Shown here one piece after another: positions 19,041-30,200 of a DNA stretch of 64,000 nt; the first letter of the stretch is position 1; every line of letters starts with the position of its first letter. This DNA is from Microbulbifer sp. ALW1 (GTDB lineage Bacteria > Pseudomonadota > Gammaproteobacteria > Pseudomonadales > Cellvibrionaceae): the NCBI RefSeq assembly GCF_009903625.1, contig NZ_CP047569.1, positions 3,078,501 to 3,142,500 on the forward strand. The letters are read 5' to 3'. The position numbers and the translations under genes were made by a program. The notes below the pieces were generated by a model. That model searched no databases and had not been told where the DNA came from. It saw only the letters and a program-made list of their open reading frames with translations.

Positions 19041-19706
19041 ATGGCCAAACGCAGAAAAGAAGACGCACTGGAAACTCGTGAACGCATACTCGATGCCGCT
19101 ATCGAAGTCTTCGACCGCCGTGGCGTCTCACGCCCCTCCCTGACTGAAATTGCGGAGCTCGCGGGAGTGACCCGCGGCGCCGTTTACGGTCACTTCCAGA
19201 ACAAAGCCGACCTGTTCAGCGCCCTGGCCGACCGAATCCAGCTACCGGACGAATCCCTCTGCCAGGCGCCAATGGAAGGCTGCACTGATCCTCTGGGCGA
19301 GCTCCGCAAGCGCTGGATGTTTATGTACCGGGAAGTGATGAACAATGTGCAGTGGCGCAGGATCTTTGCGATTATTTTTCTCCGTTGTGAATGGGTGCCG
19401 GAAAACGGTGAAATCAATGAACGTTGTGCCGAGGGGCACGCTGATGCCAATTCTCGGCTTCGTAACCTGCTTGAAACCGCCGTCACCGTTGGTCAGTTGC
19501 CCCAAGACCTGGATGTACCGTTAGCGGTGCCTGTCGTACACGCGGGGATTGTCGGCTTGCTACAGGAGTGGCTGATGAACCCGGATGCGTTCGATATTGC
19601 CGAGGTCGGCGCCCGCCACGTGGAAGCCATGTTGGAGATGCTGCAGACCTCACGATTCCTTAGAAAAGTCACCGATACGACTCAATCGCCAACTGTCGCC
19701 GTTTAA
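19041..19706 (+). CDS. TetR-family repressor of the adjacent RND efflux operon
   Basis: 221 residues from the ATG at 19041 (MAKRRKEDALETRERILDA), the normal AcrR/TtgR start; longer in-frame versions upstream are not supported. The N-terminal HTH is clear (SLTEIAELAGVTRGAVYGHF, then QNKADLFSAL) and the C-terminal half is a helical ligand-binding domain of the AcrR-C type. It is divergent from the RND adaptor gene. By analogy with AcrR and TtgR it would repress the pump and itself until a pump substrate binds. Confidence 0.92.
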   Translation: MAKRRKEDALETRERILDAAIEVFDRRGVSRPSLTEIAELAGVTRGAVYGHFQNKADLFSALADRIQLPDESLCQAPMEGCTDPLGELRKRWMFMYREVMNNVQWRRIFAIIFLRCEWVPENGEINERCAEGHADANSRLRNLLETAVTVGQLPQDLDVPLAVPVVHAGIVGLLQEWLMNPDAFDIAEVGARHVEAMLEMLQTSRFLRKVTDTTQSPTVAV

Positions 19707-20067
19707 TGGGGTCATTTTGGCCATTTGGACGGCCATTGGTCCGAGATTTTTCGCTTCAACTGAGCGCAATCGACACTCAATTAGTCGAAATCGAGTGAAA
19801 ATAGGGAAGTCGAGAGGAAATCCGGGCCCCGAATTGCCGGTTTTGTGAGCAAACCCCCATCTTCACCGGGCAATTGACGGAAAAATCATCCCGCAAATTA
19901 CCGCAATCTGCGCACCATTGGCCTCGTACAAGAAGCAATTCATGCCTTTCGGAGCTTTCAGCCTTTATACTTGTCCTAAGCTATAAGTCGCCACTGCTCC
20001 GGAGATCCATGTCCGGCCCTATTTGACAGTGGGACGCCTTGAAGTAGGACGTATAAAGAGACTCCAT
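19707..20067. other. Intergenic region upstream of prc
   Basis: About 360 bases without a supportable gene. A weak hairpin (TGGCC 19718-19722 / GGCCA 19731-19735) just after tetR lacks a T-run. The rest presumably holds the prc promoter; no confident -35/-10 pair was identified. Confidence 0.4.
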
Positions 20068-22170
20068 ATGCTTAGCAATCGAATAGCCGCTCTGATTTCC
20101 GGCCTTTCAATCTCCTTCCTGGTCCTCATCTCGCCGGCCAGTCTGGCAGACGTCGAAGATCTTAAACCCCACGAAGACCAGGGCGGCACCGCCCGTGAGA
20201 TCGTCAGCAAGCTCGAAATGCTGCATTACAACAAGCTCAAAGTGGGCGATGAAATGTCCACCGGGCTGTGGGACGAATACATCGACAGTCTCGACCCCAC
20301 CAAGAGCTACTTTCTGTCCTCTGATATCAGCGAGTTTCGCCAATGGCGCACCAAGCTCGACGACGACCTGAAGGCAGGCAACGTGGATCGCGGCTTCGAG
20401 ATCTACAACCGCTACCGCATGCGGGTTTCCGACCGGCTCAATAACATACTCTCGCAGCTCGACGGCGGCCTGCCGAAGTTCGACTTCAGCAAAGAAGAGT
20501 CTCTTGAGCTGGATCGGGAAAAGAGCGACTGGCCCCAGTCCATCAGCGCTGCCGATGACCTCTGGCGCAAGCGTCTCAAGTCCAGTGTGCTGAACTTGCG
20601 CCTGACCGATAAAAGCGACGAGGAAATCGCCGACCTGCTGCAGCGCCGTTATAAGGGCCAGCTCAAACGTCTCGGCCAGCAGAATTCCGACGATGTTTTC
20701 GAGCTCTACATGAACTCCCTGACCCGTCTGTACGACCCACACAGCAACTACCTCTCTCCGCGCTCGCTGGAAAACTTCAATATGAGCATGTCGCTGTCGC
20801 TGGAAGGTATCGGCGCGGTGCTACAGATGGAAGATGAGTACACCAAGGTTGCACGCCTGGTCGCAGGCGGTCCCGCCGACCGTACTGGCAAGGTGAAGCC
20901 CAACGACAAAATCGTTGCCGTGGGCCAGGACAAAGAAGGTGAGATGGTCGACGTCGTCGGCTGGCGCCTGGACGATGTTGTGGACCTGATCCGCGGTTCG
21001 GCCGGCACCTATGTGCGCCTCGAAACCATTCCCACTGGTGGCGATGGCACCCATCGCACCATCACTATCCAGCGCAGCAAAGTGAAACTGGAAGACCAGG
21101 CAGCCAAAAAAGCGACCTTCGAGTTTTCCGATGGTGAGCAAAGCTACAAAATCGGTGTAATCAATCTGCCCACCTTCTACATCGATTTCGAGGCCTATCG
21201 CCGCCGCGACCCCAACTACAAGAGCACCACCCGGGATGTGGCGCGCCTGCTGGACGAGCTGCAGAAAGAAGGCGTCGATGGCGTGATTCTGGATCTGCGT
21301 AACAACGGTGGCGGCTCCCTGCAGGAAGCCACCATGTTGACCGACCTGTTCATCGACCAGGGGCCGGTAGTTCAAATTCGTCACGCCAATGAGCAGATTT
21401 CCCGTCACAACCGCTCGCGCTCACGCGCCATGTACCGCGGCCCGTTGATGGTACTGATCAATCGACTGTCCGCGTCTGCATCCGAGATTTTTGCCGGTGC
21501 GATTCAGGACTACAACCGCGGCCTTGTGGTCGGCAATCAGTCGTTCGGTAAAGGCACCGTACAGACCATGGCACCGCTGAAAGAAGGCCAGCTGAAGATT
21601 ACCCAGTCCAAGTTCTACCGGGTTTCCGGCGACAGCACCCAGCACGCAGGGGTATCCCCGGATATCAGTATGCCGCAGCTGATCGATAGCGAGAGCGTGG
21701 GTGAAAGTGCTTATGACACCGCCCTGCCCTGGGATCGCATCCACGCGGTGCGCCACGCCAAGTACTTCAACTTGAAAGAACTGGTACCGGAACTGTCCCG
21801 TAAACACGAGAAGCGCACTTCCGTTGACCCGGACTTTGTATTCCTGCGCGAGCAGTTCAAATACCAGACCGACCGCGCCAACAAGAAGTTTGTATCGCTG
21901 AACGAGCAAGCCCGAATCCAGGAGCGAGAAGACCTGAACCAGGAAGTTCTGGCGATGGAAAACAAGCGCCGGGCTGCCAAGGGTCTGGAGCCCTACGAGA
22001 GCTTTGAAGCACTGGAAAAAAGCGAGTCGGAAGATACTGAAACAGTAGGTGGCCCTACCGAAATCACACTGGAAGACGATCCGGTACTGAATGAAGCGGG
22101 CTTTATCATGGCGGACTTTGTCGGCCTAAAAAAGCACAAAAGCGCCCCTCAGGTAGCTAATTTCGATTAG
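20068..22170 (+). CDS. prc: Tail-specific (carboxy-terminal processing) protease
   Basis: About 700 residues from the ATG at 20068, which gives a normal signal peptide (AALISGLSISFLVLISPASLA); a TTG at 20023 is less likely. Order: N-terminal helical domain, PDZ domain (YTKVARLVAGGPADRTGKV), then the S41 protease domain with Ser in RLSASASEIFAGAI and the general-base Lys in SFGKGTVQ, then a charged C-terminal extension. Prc/Tsp degrades or trims periplasmic proteins with exposed nonpolar C-termini and acts in cell-wall hydrolase turnover. Length and motifs match E. coli Prc. Single gene, ended by the terminator at 22243-22277. Confidence 0.95.
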   Translation: MLSNRIAALISGLSISFLVLISPASLADVEDLKPHEDQGGTAREIVSKLEMLHYNKLKVGDEMSTGLWDEYIDSLDPTKSYFLSSDISEFRQWRTKLDDDLKAGNVDRGFEIYNRYRMRVSDRLNNILSQLDGGLPKFDFSKEESLELDREKSDWPQSISAADDLWRKRLKSSVLNLRLTDKSDEEIADLLQRRYKGQLKRLGQQNSDDVFELYMNSLTRLYDPHSNYLSPRSLENFNMSMSLSLEGIGAVLQMEDEYTKVARLVAGGPADRTGKVKPNDKIVAVGQDKEGEMVDVVGWRLDDVVDLIRGSAGTYVRLETIPTGGDGTHRTITIQRSKVKLEDQAAKKATFEFSDGEQSYKIGVINLPTFYIDFEAYRRRDPNYKSTTRDVARLLDELQKEGVDGVILDLRNNGGGSLQEATMLTDLFIDQGPVVQIRHANEQISRHNRSRSRAMYRGPLMVLINRLSASASEIFAGAIQDYNRGLVVGNQSFGKGTVQTMAPLKEGQLKITQSKFYRVSGDSTQHAGVSPDISMPQLIDSESVGESAYDTALPWDRIHAVRHAKYFNLKELVPELSRKHEKRTSVDPDFVFLREQFKYQTDRANKKFVSLNEQARIQEREDLNQEVLAMENKRRAAKGLEPYESFEALEKSESEDTETVGGPTEITLEDDPVLNEAGFIMADFVGLKKHKSAPQVANFD

Positions 22171-22242
22171 CGAACCTGCGCCATAAAACGAGCTCGCCGG
22201 GCATGTTTGCCCAATAAAAGAAGCCGGTAACACACCATATCG

Positions 22243-22277
22243 CCAAAGCCCACTACCCTTGTGGGCTTTGGCTTTTA
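22243..22277 (+). terminator. Rho-independent terminator after prc
   Basis: CCAAAGCCCAC (22243-22253) pairs with GTGGGCTTTGG (22261-22271) around a 7-base loop, followed by cttttatcattt. The xthA ribosome site starts only about 15 bases further on. Confidence 0.85.
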
Positions 22278-22296
22278 TCATTTCCGGGGAGGGAAA

Positions 22297-23112
22297 ATGA
22301 AAGTTGTATCCTTTAACGTAAACAGTATCCGCGCTCGTTTGCACCAGCTGGAAGCACTGGTACAGACCCAGTCGCCAGACATCATTGGCCTGCAGGAAAC
22401 CAAAGTCACCGACGAGGACTTCCCGGAAGACGTGGTGCGCGACCTGGGTTATGAAGTGATTTACTTCGGCCAGAAGACCCACTACGGCGTCGCCCTGCTC
22501 TCCCGCTATCCCTTCCTGAAAAAACAATACGGTTACCCCACCGATGCAGAAGACGCCCAGCGTCGACTGGTGGCAGGCCAGTTTGATATCGGTGCGGCAC
22601 AACCACTGACCGTGATCAACGGTTACTTCCCGCAAGGGGAAAACCGCGATCACCCGATCAAGTTTCCCGCCAAGCAGAAGTACTACGCCGATCTGGACAA
22701 TTACTTGAACAGTGAGTGCGACAAGAATGCACCAGTACTGGTAATTGGCGACGTGAACGTTTCGCCTACCGACCTGGACATCGGCATCGGTGAGCCCAAT
22801 CGCAAACGCTGGCTGCGAGATGGCAAATGCAGCTTCCTGCCAGAAGAGCGCGAGTGGCTGGAGAAAATCCAGAACTGGGGACTGGTGGATACCTTCCGCG
22901 CCCAGAACCCGGAAACCAATGATCTGTTCAGCTGGTTTGATTACCGCAGTAAAGGCTTCGACCGCGAGCCCCGCCGCGGCCTGCGCATTGACCTGATCCT
23001 GGCCAGCCAGTCATTGGCAGACAACTGTATCGCTACCGGCATCGACTACGATATTCGCGGTATGGAGCGGCCTTCTGACCACGCGCCAGTATGGGCTGAG
23101 TTCAAAGTCTGA
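22297..23112 (+). CDS. xthA: Exodeoxyribonuclease III
   Basis: 271 residues from the ATG at 22297, preceded by a strong ribosome site (ggggaggg). The endonuclease/exonuclease/phosphatase fold has all expected motifs: [27 protein letters not shown] (metal-binding Glu), [30 protein letters not shown] and the catalytic [12 protein letters not shown]. It is an AP endonuclease and 3'-5' exonuclease of base excision repair. The start lies just behind the prc terminator, so xthA is expected either from its own promoter within the end of prc or from readthrough. Confidence 0.95.
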   Translation: MKVVSFNVNSIRARLHQLEALVQTQSPDIIGLQETKVTDEDFPEDVVRDLGYEVIYFGQKTHYGVALLSRYPFLKKQYGYPTDAEDAQRRLVAGQFDIGAAQPLTVINGYFPQGENRDHPIKFPAKQKYYADLDNYLNSECDKNAPVLVIGDVNVSPTDLDIGIGEPNRKRWLRDGKCSFLPEEREWLEKIQNWGLVDTFRAQNPETNDLFSWFDYRSKGFDREPRRGLRIDLILASQSLADNCIATGIDYDIRGMERPSDHAPVWAEFKV

Positions 23113-23122
23113 TCTGCCCTTT

Positions 23123-23151
23123 CAAGAGCACGGGACTTACCTGTGCTCTTG
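23123..23151 (+). terminator. Hairpin downstream of xthA
   Basis: CAAGAGCAC (23123-23131) pairs with GTGCTCTTG (23143-23151). There is no U-run after it (gcctccatct), so it may be a stability hairpin rather than an intrinsic terminator. Confidence 0.5.
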
Positions 23152-23284
23152 CCTCCATCTCAATATCTTCCCCCGGCGGCCTTTCCTAACGGCCTGTCCT
23201 AGCGCGCTTTCTAACGCCCCCTACAAGCACCCTCCCTCACTCACTCATCTGACAAAACAGTTGAAACTTCACCTATTCAATTTT

Positions 23285-23324
23285 TCGCATATCTGATATT
23301 TCATATATCTGAATTTTCATATAT
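23285..23324. promoter_or_regulatory. AT-rich repeated motif upstream of arsR, candidate ArsR operator
   Basis: Three spaced copies of a CATAT(AT)CTGA-like unit occur directly before arsR (catatctgatattt, catatatctgaatttt, catatatgg). ArsR repressors bind AT-rich dyads over their own promoters, so this is the likely operator/promoter. Confidence 0.55.
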
Positions 23325-23700
23325 GGTTGCCCGGCATCCTGATATGAGGCCCAGCGTGAACCCAGTTTCGATCTACAAATGTCTCGCCGATGACACCCGG
23401 CTTCGATGCCTCCTACTGATCGCCAGCGAAGATGAACTCTGTGTATGCGAATTGATGGCGGCGCTGAATGAAAGCCAACCGAAAATCTCGCGGCATTTAG
23501 CGCAGCTGCGCCAGTGTGACCTGCTTGTGGATCGGCGACAGGGCCAGTGGGTTTTCTATCGCCTGAACCCGTCGTTACCATCCTGGGTAAAGCAGGTACT
23601 GGAGACCACACTGGACGCCAATCCGGGCTTTATCGCACCAAATGCAACGGCCCTCACACAAATGCAAAGCCGCCCTACCCGGGATGGCCTTTGTGGCTAA
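23323..23700 (+). CDS. arsR: ArsR-family arsenic-responsive repressor
   Basis: 125 residues from 23323; an ATG at 23344 is equally possible because neither has a good ribosome site. The winged-helix domain is clear (SIYKCLADDTRLRCLLLI, then SQPKISRHLAQLRQCDLL). The metal site ELCVCEL carries the Cys-x-Cys pair that binds As(III)/Sb(III) in classical ArsR. It should release the ars promoter when arsenite binds. First gene of arsR-arsC-acr3-arsH. Confidence 0.93.
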   Translation: MVARHPDMRPSVNPVSIYKCLADDTRLRCLLLIASEDELCVCELMAALNESQPKISRHLAQLRQCDLLVDRRQGQWVFYRLNPSLPSWVKQVLETTLDANPGFIAPNATALTQMQSRPTRDGLCG

Positions 23701-23746
23701 CGCCACCCACGATTCAATACGCAAAATCTAAAGGAATGACCAATCC

Positions 23747-24220
23747 GTGAAACTGCTGTTTATCTGCACCCATAACCGTTGCCGCAGTGTTTTGAGTGAA
23801 GCGGTTACCAATCACGCCGCCAGTGGTCGACTGGAGGCGCGCAGTGCCGGCAGCCAGCCTTCCGGAGTCGTGCACCCTCTATCACTGAAATACCTCCAGG
23901 CACGAGGTATCGCGACCACAGGTTTGCACAGTAAATCCTGGGACGATCTGGAAGACTGGAAGCCGGATGCTGTCATCACCGTCTGCGACAGTGCTGCCGG
24001 CGAGGCCTGCCCAATCTGGCTGGGTGACACAGTGAAAGTCCACTGGGGGCTCTCCGACCCATCCAAACTCGAAGCCAGTGACGATGAAGTGGCCGCGGCC
24101 TTTAATGAGACAATCGATATTATCGAGACTCGTGTCGCTCGCATGCTGGAAGAAAATCTGGATCAAAAGTTTGGCTCGGAATTGCTTGAGGCCCTGTTGA
24201 AATTGACTCAGGAGCAATAA
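23747..24220 (+). CDS. arsC: Arsenate reductase, low-molecular-weight phosphatase type
   Basis: 157 residues from a GTG with aaggaa upstream. The P-loop CTHNRCRS (C-x5-R) at the N-terminus and the later [12 protein letters not shown], which carries the resolving cysteines, are those of the LMW-PTP-like arsenate reductase family, which is thiol-coupled. It reduces As(V) to As(III) in the cytoplasm, feeding the Acr3 exporter encoded 2 bases downstream. It is not the glutaredoxin-type ArsC of E. coli. Confidence 0.92.
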   Translation: MKLLFICTHNRCRSVLSEAVTNHAASGRLEARSAGSQPSGVVHPLSLKYLQARGIATTGLHSKSWDDLEDWKPDAVITVCDSAAGEACPIWLGDTVKVHWGLSDPSKLEASDDEVAAAFNETIDIIETRVARMLEENLDQKFGSELLEALLKLTQEQ

Positions 24221-24222
24221 GC

Positions 24223-25248
24223 ATGGGTATCTTTGAACGCTATCTCTCGGTTTGGGTGGCGCTGAGTATTTTCGCCGGCCTGTTGCTTGGCAACCTGGCC
24301 CCGGGCCTGTTTCAAGCCATCGCGGGAATGGAAATTGCCCACATCAACCTGCCAATTGCGGTATTCATCTGGGTAATGATTTTTCCGATGATGGTCCAGG
24401 TGGACTTCTCGTCCATTCGCCATGTGGGAGACAAGCCAAAGGGCCTGGCGCTGACCCTGGTCGTCAACTGGTTGATCAAACCCTTCACTATGGCTGCCCT
24501 CGGCTGGCTGTTTTTCCGGGTGCTGTTCGCCGATCTGGTGGACCCTCAAACCGCATCTGAATACATCGCCGGTATGATCCTGCTGGGCGTCGCACCCTGT
24601 ACCGCTATGGTCTTTGTCTGGAGCCAGCTGACTCGTGGCGATGCCAACTACACTCTGGTACAGGTATCGGTAAACGATGTAATAATGGTGTTTGCGTTTG
24701 CCCCGATTGCCGCCCTGCTCCTCGGGGTCAGCAATATCACGGTACCCTGGGATACGCTGGTGATCTCCGTTGTACTCTATGTCCTGCTGCCGCTTGTCGC
24801 TGGCGTTCTGACACGGCGAGTCCTGGACTCGGCCAATGACCACGAGAAACTGAACGACTTTCTGCATAAGGCAAAACCCTTCTCCGTGGCCGGTCTGCTG
24901 GCAACCGTCGTTCTGCTGTTCGGCTTCCAGGCAGAAACAATCATTGCGAATCCACTGGCCATCGTACTGATTGCCATACCGCTGCTGATCCAGACCTACG
25001 GCATTTTTGCCATCAGTTATGCCGCGGCGCACCGGATGCAATTGCCCCATAAGATCGCAGCGCCCGCCTGCATGATCGGCACTTCTAACTTTTTCGAACT
25101 GGCCGTAGCGGTAGCCATCTCCCTGTTTGGACTGCACTCCGGTGCCGCGCTGGCCACGGTGGTTGGCGTGCTGGTAGAAGTTCCGGTCATGCTATCACTG
25201 GTCGCTTTCGCAAATCGTACCCGCCACTGGTTTGGCGCTGAAGCTTGA
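24223..25248 (+). CDS. acr3: Arsenite efflux transporter, ACR3 family
   Basis: 341 residues with about ten membrane helices. Conserved ACR3 segments are present: [17 protein letters not shown], the key cysteine in [15 protein letters not shown], and [15 protein letters not shown]. It expels As(OH)3 across the inner membrane. Length and motifs are those of ACR3 (often annotated arsB) rather than the 12-helix ArsB type. Two bases separate it from arsC and it overlaps or abuts arsH. Confidence 0.95.
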   Translation: MGIFERYLSVWVALSIFAGLLLGNLAPGLFQAIAGMEIAHINLPIAVFIWVMIFPMMVQVDFSSIRHVGDKPKGLALTLVVNWLIKPFTMAALGWLFFRVLFADLVDPQTASEYIAGMILLGVAPCTAMVFVWSQLTRGDANYTLVQVSVNDVIMVFAFAPIAALLLGVSNITVPWDTLVISVVLYVLLPLVAGVLTRRVLDSANDHEKLNDFLHKAKPFSVAGLLATVVLLFGFQAETIIANPLAIVLIAIPLLIQTYGIFAISYAAAHRMQLPHKIAAPACMIGTSNFFELAVAVAISLFGLHSGAALATVVGVLVEVPVMLSLVAFANRTRHWFGAEA

Positions 25249-25265
25249 ATCCTGAGGCAACCAAG

Positions 25266-25973
25266 ATGGACGACCTGTTAAATATTCAACCGGACTGTTT
25301 TCAAGACACCGATCTCGGTCAATTGCAGTCACCGATCCTTGAGAGCAAACCCAAGATTTTGCTGCTCTACGGATCCCTGCGCCAGCGCTCCTTTAGTCGC
25401 CTTGCGGCGGAGGAAGCACAACGGATACTGGAGTCGCTCGGCGCGGAGACTCGGATATACAATCCTTCTGGCCTGCCATTACCGGACGATACCGGTGCCG
25501 AGCACCCCAAGGTACAGGAGCTGAGAGCGCTGGCAAACTGGTGTGATGGGATGGTGTGGTCGTCGCCAGAGCGGCACGGTGCCATGACCGGGATTATGAA
25601 AGCGCAGATTGACTGGATTCCCCTCGCCCTGGAAGGCGTCAGACCGACTCAGGGTAAAACCCTCGCCGTGATGCAGGTCTGTGGCGGCTCACAGTCATTC
25701 AATGCCGTCAATCAGATGCGGGTACTTGGGCGATGGATGCGCATGGTCACGATTCCAAACCAGTCTTCCGTACCCAAAGCCTGGCTCGAGTTTGACGACA
25801 ACGATCGCATGAAGCCTTCATCTTTCTACGACCGGATTGTAGACGTGATGGAGGAACTGATGAAATTCACCTACCTGCTGAAGGACAAGCGGGACTACTT
25901 CACCGACCGCTATTCCGAACGCAAAGAAACCAGTGAGGAATTCCGCAAGCGTATCGATCAGCGTTCGATGTAA
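25266..25973 (+). CDS. arsH: ArsH, NADPH-dependent FMN reductase-like organoarsenical oxidase
   Basis: About 235 residues from the ATG at 25266 with tgagg upstream; a TTG at 25245 overlapping acr3 is the alternative. The flavodoxin-like fold is shown by [19 protein letters not shown] (FMN phosphate loop) and [17 protein letters not shown]. ArsH oxidises trivalent organoarsenicals to the less toxic pentavalent forms using FMN and NADPH. Last gene of the ars operon. Confidence 0.93.
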   Translation: MDDLLNIQPDCFQDTDLGQLQSPILESKPKILLLYGSLRQRSFSRLAAEEAQRILESLGAETRIYNPSGLPLPDDTGAEHPKVQELRALANWCDGMVWSSPERHGAMTGIMKAQIDWIPLALEGVRPTQGKTLAVMQVCGGSQSFNAVNQMRVLGRWMRMVTIPNQSSVPKAWLEFDDNDRMKPSSFYDRIVDVMEELMKFTYLLKDKRDYFTDRYSERKETSEEFRKRIDQRSM

Positions 25974-26053
25974 AGATATAAAGATGTAAACCATTGGGAA
26001 GTATCTCCAGATATGGATACTTCCCCCCTCTTTCAGCCCACATCAGCCACCGA

Positions 26054-26860
26054 TCAGCCGTCTTTCAAAGCAGCGGTGAGCACTGCTGCCAGTCGGGTTC
26101 CTCCCTGGCGCAAGCGCAATTCAACCACTGGCTTGTTCACTTGGTAGTAGGCTTCTCCGAGTACCTTCTGGTCAGTATAGGCATTGCGATGAGCCAGCCG
26201 GTGGGATTCCTCTGCCCAGCTTTCCGGTGTTCCCGGGGCCATAGCGGCCAGATCCTTCCTGCTCAATTGATCAACCTGGGCACTGGCAAAATCCTGCCAG
26301 TCTCCCAGAAAGCCTGCCGGCAAATAAGTGTCCCAGAGCGCGTGCAAGTTGGTTTCGAATCCGTAGAAGGTGCGCTTCGCATCATTCCCGCCGCGATCTT
26401 CCCGCAACCCCGTGTGCATTGGCTGATGCAGATCCTCAATAAAATGCACCAGGAAGAGTAACGCTTCTGCACGCTCACTCTCACGCAGGTTCTTATCCGA
26501 CAGCTGCTGGCGATAGTGGTGGATTGCTTCGATGATGCACCCCTGTGAAGGGCAGTCCTGAGATTTAATGTATCCCTCCCAGGTTGTAGGCAGGTTGATA
26601 TAGTGGAGCGGAGCCGCCCAGTTGTAGTTTTCATTACCGCGAATTCGATCTGCCCAGGTGCCGGCTTCCGCCAGTGACGACTCCCCTTTCACCGCAAGTA
26701 ATGCAACCACTGTACGCTGGGTATCCGCATCCAGTAATTGCCAGGCAATTTCTCCCGTTGCCCGATGCGCGTCAGCACCCCAGCCAAATCCCGGCCGTGG
26801 CAACGCCACAGTCAGAACCAGAGCCATAGCGAATAGCGCTTTTCGAATAAGGTTTTGCAT
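26054..26860 (-). CDS. Secreted S1/P1-type nuclease
   Basis: 268 residues. The signal peptide should be cut in PRPGFG-WGADAHR so that the mature protein begins with Trp, whose backbone binds zinc in this family, followed by the ligand His of ADAHR. Further zinc ligands appear in HFIEDLHQPMHTGL and ETNLHALWDTYL. S1/P1 enzymes are trinuclear-zinc nucleases that cut single-stranded DNA and RNA to 5' nucleotides outside the cytoplasm. The gene is divergent from an Oar-like TonB receptor; a joint role in scavenging is possible but not shown. Confidence 0.93.
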   Translation of the reverse strand: MQNLIRKALFAMALVLTVALPRPGFGWGADAHRATGEIAWQLLDADTQRTVVALLAVKGESSLAEAGTWADRIRGNENYNWAAPLHYINLPTTWEGYIKSQDCPSQGCIIEAIHHYRQQLSDKNLRESERAEALLFLVHFIEDLHQPMHTGLREDRGGNDAKRTFYGFETNLHALWDTYLPAGFLGDWQDFASAQVDQLSRKDLAAMAPGTPESWAEESHRLAHRNAYTDQKVLGEAYYQVNKPVVELRLRQGGTRLAAVLTAALKDG

Positions 26861-27240
26861 GGTTTCCCCGGTATCAATAACAGGTGAACGTTAGGTAAAG
26901 AAACCAACACGGATTATTTATCGTGCGTTTCAAAAGTGGGGCAACCTTACGGAGGATTTATTACAGTTTCGGTGCTCCCCATGAAACTCCTATCGGAGTA
27001 ACCATTTTGCGATATCTCTGAAATTTTCCCGTCATGCCACTGCAATGGCATTTCGGAAGAATGGGCGCGCCGCCATACGGCAAGACCAATTTGAGATACA
27101 CACAGGAACTGGCCGCTCAGTTCAATACAGATTTGTCGGACACCGACACGTTGATTGAGTGAATTTTCGAACAGCAGGCGCGAGACCCGCTCGAAGTCCA
27201 GTCGCAACCAAGGCCTTTCTCGGCCTAAATGGAGAGTTTC
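26861..27240. other. Divergent region between S1/P1 nuclease and TonB receptor
   Basis: About 380 bases without a supportable gene. No strong dyad or known operator was recognised. It must carry the promoters of both flanking genes. Confidence 0.4.
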
Positions 27241-30200
27241 ATGAAACACAGCTTTTTTCCCCGCGCCCTGTTATCGGCCGCGGTGATCACCGCCCTGGGC
27301 ATTGCGCCCTCGGTTATGGCTCAACAAACCACCTCGTCCATCCGCGGTATTGTGACCAGCGAAGATGGAAAGCCGGTGGAAAATGCCACGCTAACCATCA
27401 TTCACCAGCCCTCCAACAGCCGCAGTGTTATCCAGAGCAACAATAGTGGCCGCTTCAGCGTTTCCGGCCTGCGGGTGGGTGGCCCCTATAGCGTACAGGT
27501 CCAGTCCGATTCCGGTGAAGAAGTGCTGAACGGCATTTACCTCAGCCTCGGCAATGCCCTGGACCTGCCGATTGATCTGGACAACGATCGTCTTGAAGTC
27601 AACGCCGTTGAAGAGGTTGTCGTTACCGCGGAAGCGCAGGTTTATGCGAATCGCGGTTCCAGCAGTATTTTTGGTGAAGACCAGATTAACAATCTAGCCA
27701 CCTTCAGCCGCGACCTCAAAGAGATAGTGCGCGCCAATCCGCTCGCCGTTGTCAGCCCGGACGGCAATGAACTGAGCATCGCCGGCACCAACCCCAAGTA
27801 CAACTCCCTGACCATCGACGGTGTGGGCATCAATGATACCTTCGGCCTGCAGTCCAACGGTTATCCCACCAATCGCCCGCCCATTTCCCTGGGCGCGGTT
27901 GAGCAGATATCCATTTCTTATGCACCGTTTGATGCGCGTATGGGCAAGTTCACCGGCGGCAATATCAATGCGGTAACCAAGTCCGGCACCAATGAATTCC
28001 ACGGCAGCGCCTACATGGAGTCTGTACCCTGGAGTGGAACCGCCAAAGACGACAAACTGCCTGCCGATGGCGCTGTGACCAAGTACGATATCGACAGTGA
28101 GGCGGAAACCTATGGCGCCACCTTCAGCGGCGCCCTGATTCAGGACCAGCTGTTTTTCTTCTCCTCCTATGAAAAATGGGAAGAAGATATCGCCTTCAAT
28201 TACAACCTGAACACTCTGGAAAACCACGACGTTACGCCACAGGAGCTGGAGCGCGTACTGGGGATCATGCAGGACGTATACGGCCTGAGCGATTCCGTAG
28301 GCTCAGCCCCCCGCCCCGACAGTGATGAGAAATTCCTGGTAAAAGTGGACTGGAACATTGGCGACAACCACCGCGCCGACTTTACCTACAGCAATCAGGA
28401 ATCCCGCTCTGCACGCAACTATACCGATAGTGACAGCACCCTGAACCTGTCTTCCAACCTGTGGACGCTGGCTCAGGATACGACTTACTACACCGGCCAC
28501 CTCTTCTCCGACTGGAGCGATGTGTTCAGCACGGAAGTCAATCTGTCCTACAAGGAATACGAGCAAGCCTCTCTGACTAACTCCAACTGGGGTGAAATCA
28601 ATGTAAGAACAGCCAACGGCACCATCGTTGCTGGCCAGGATGAAAACCGTCATGCCAACGTGCTTGCAAATGAAGTCTGGAACTTCGGCGTACACGGTAC
28701 CTACATGGCCAATGAGGTCCAGTATCGCTTCGGTGCAGAACTTGAAGATACCTGGAACTACAACCTCTATGGTCGTCACGCCGCCGGTACCTTTTCATTC
28801 GATAGCATTGACGATTTGGAAAATCGCGAAATCGCCAGCTACCAGTACAGCAATGCCTATACCAACGACATTCAGGATATTGCCTACGATGTAAACGGCC
28901 AGACCTACTCCCTTTATGCCGATGCTACCCTGGAGCCCTTTGCGGGTTTTGAGTTGGTTGCCGGCCTGCGTTATGAAATGCTGAGCGTGGAAGATTCCCC
29001 TAACCGCAACAGCAACTTCGAAGACACCTACGGCTACGCCAACACCGAAAACCTGGATGGCCGCGACATTCTGTTACTGCGGGTTGGATTTAATTGGGAC
29101 CTGCGTGAAGACCTGACAGTGCGCGGCGGTGTCGGGCGATTCAGTGGTGGTATGCCACTGGTCTGGGTGTCCAACGCCTATACCAATGACGGCGCTACCA
29201 AAGATTCCTTTTACACTACTGGCCTGGACAGCAGCTCGGTCGACCCAACTGGCATTCCTCAGGTGGCGCTGGACGCCCTGGCACCCGGTGCCGGCAGCAC
29301 CAACAGTATCGACCCGGACTTCGAGCTGCCTTCCGACTGGCGCTACCAGATCGCGGCAGACTATATATTTGCAGTGCCAGGACTCGGCGATGACTTCACC
29401 TGGAGCACCGAGCTGACCTACGTGGACCGGGAGAACTCTGTTTACTGGCGCGACCTCTCCCGTGTGGACAGCGGTGAGCGCGTCGGTGACCGTATTATCT
29501 GGGACAACGTTTATGCCGGCACCGAATTCGAAGATAACTACGATTTGGAGCTGACCAACGTCGACAACGGTGGCCGCAGTATTATCTGGTCCACCGCCCT
29601 GGACAAGGCATTCAACAATGGGGTTTCTCTCAACCTGTCCTACACCCATCAGGACATTACGGAAGTAAACCCAGGCACCAGCTCCACGGCCGAGTCCAAC
29701 TATCAGTACGAGGTGGTTGAAAATCGCAACGTACCATTGGAAGGCACCGCCTACTACGAAATCGAACACCGCCTGGTATTGAACCTGGGTTACCGCAAGG
29801 AGTTCATCCAGGGCTACGAAACCAACTTCAACCTGTTCGTCGAGCGCCGTTCTGGGCGCCCCTTCTCCTGGACCCTGGACTCCTACCGGGATGCCGCATT
29901 TGGTGACCAGACCAACTTTGACGATTCCGATGTATACCTGGCTTACATTCCGTCCGGTGCGGACGACCCCAATATGGATTTTGACAATGGCCTGAGCTAC
30001 GCCGAGATCATGGATATGGTGCGCGCGGCCGGTGTCGAAGGAGCTGCTGGGGGATTCGTGGAAAAGTATTCTGACAATATGCCCTGGGTAACCACCATGG
30101 ATCTGGCCATTACCCAGGAAGTTCCCGGGTTTATGCCGGAGCATCGGGGGCTGGTCTACCTGACCGTCGACAACTTTGCCAACCTGCTCAACGATGACTG

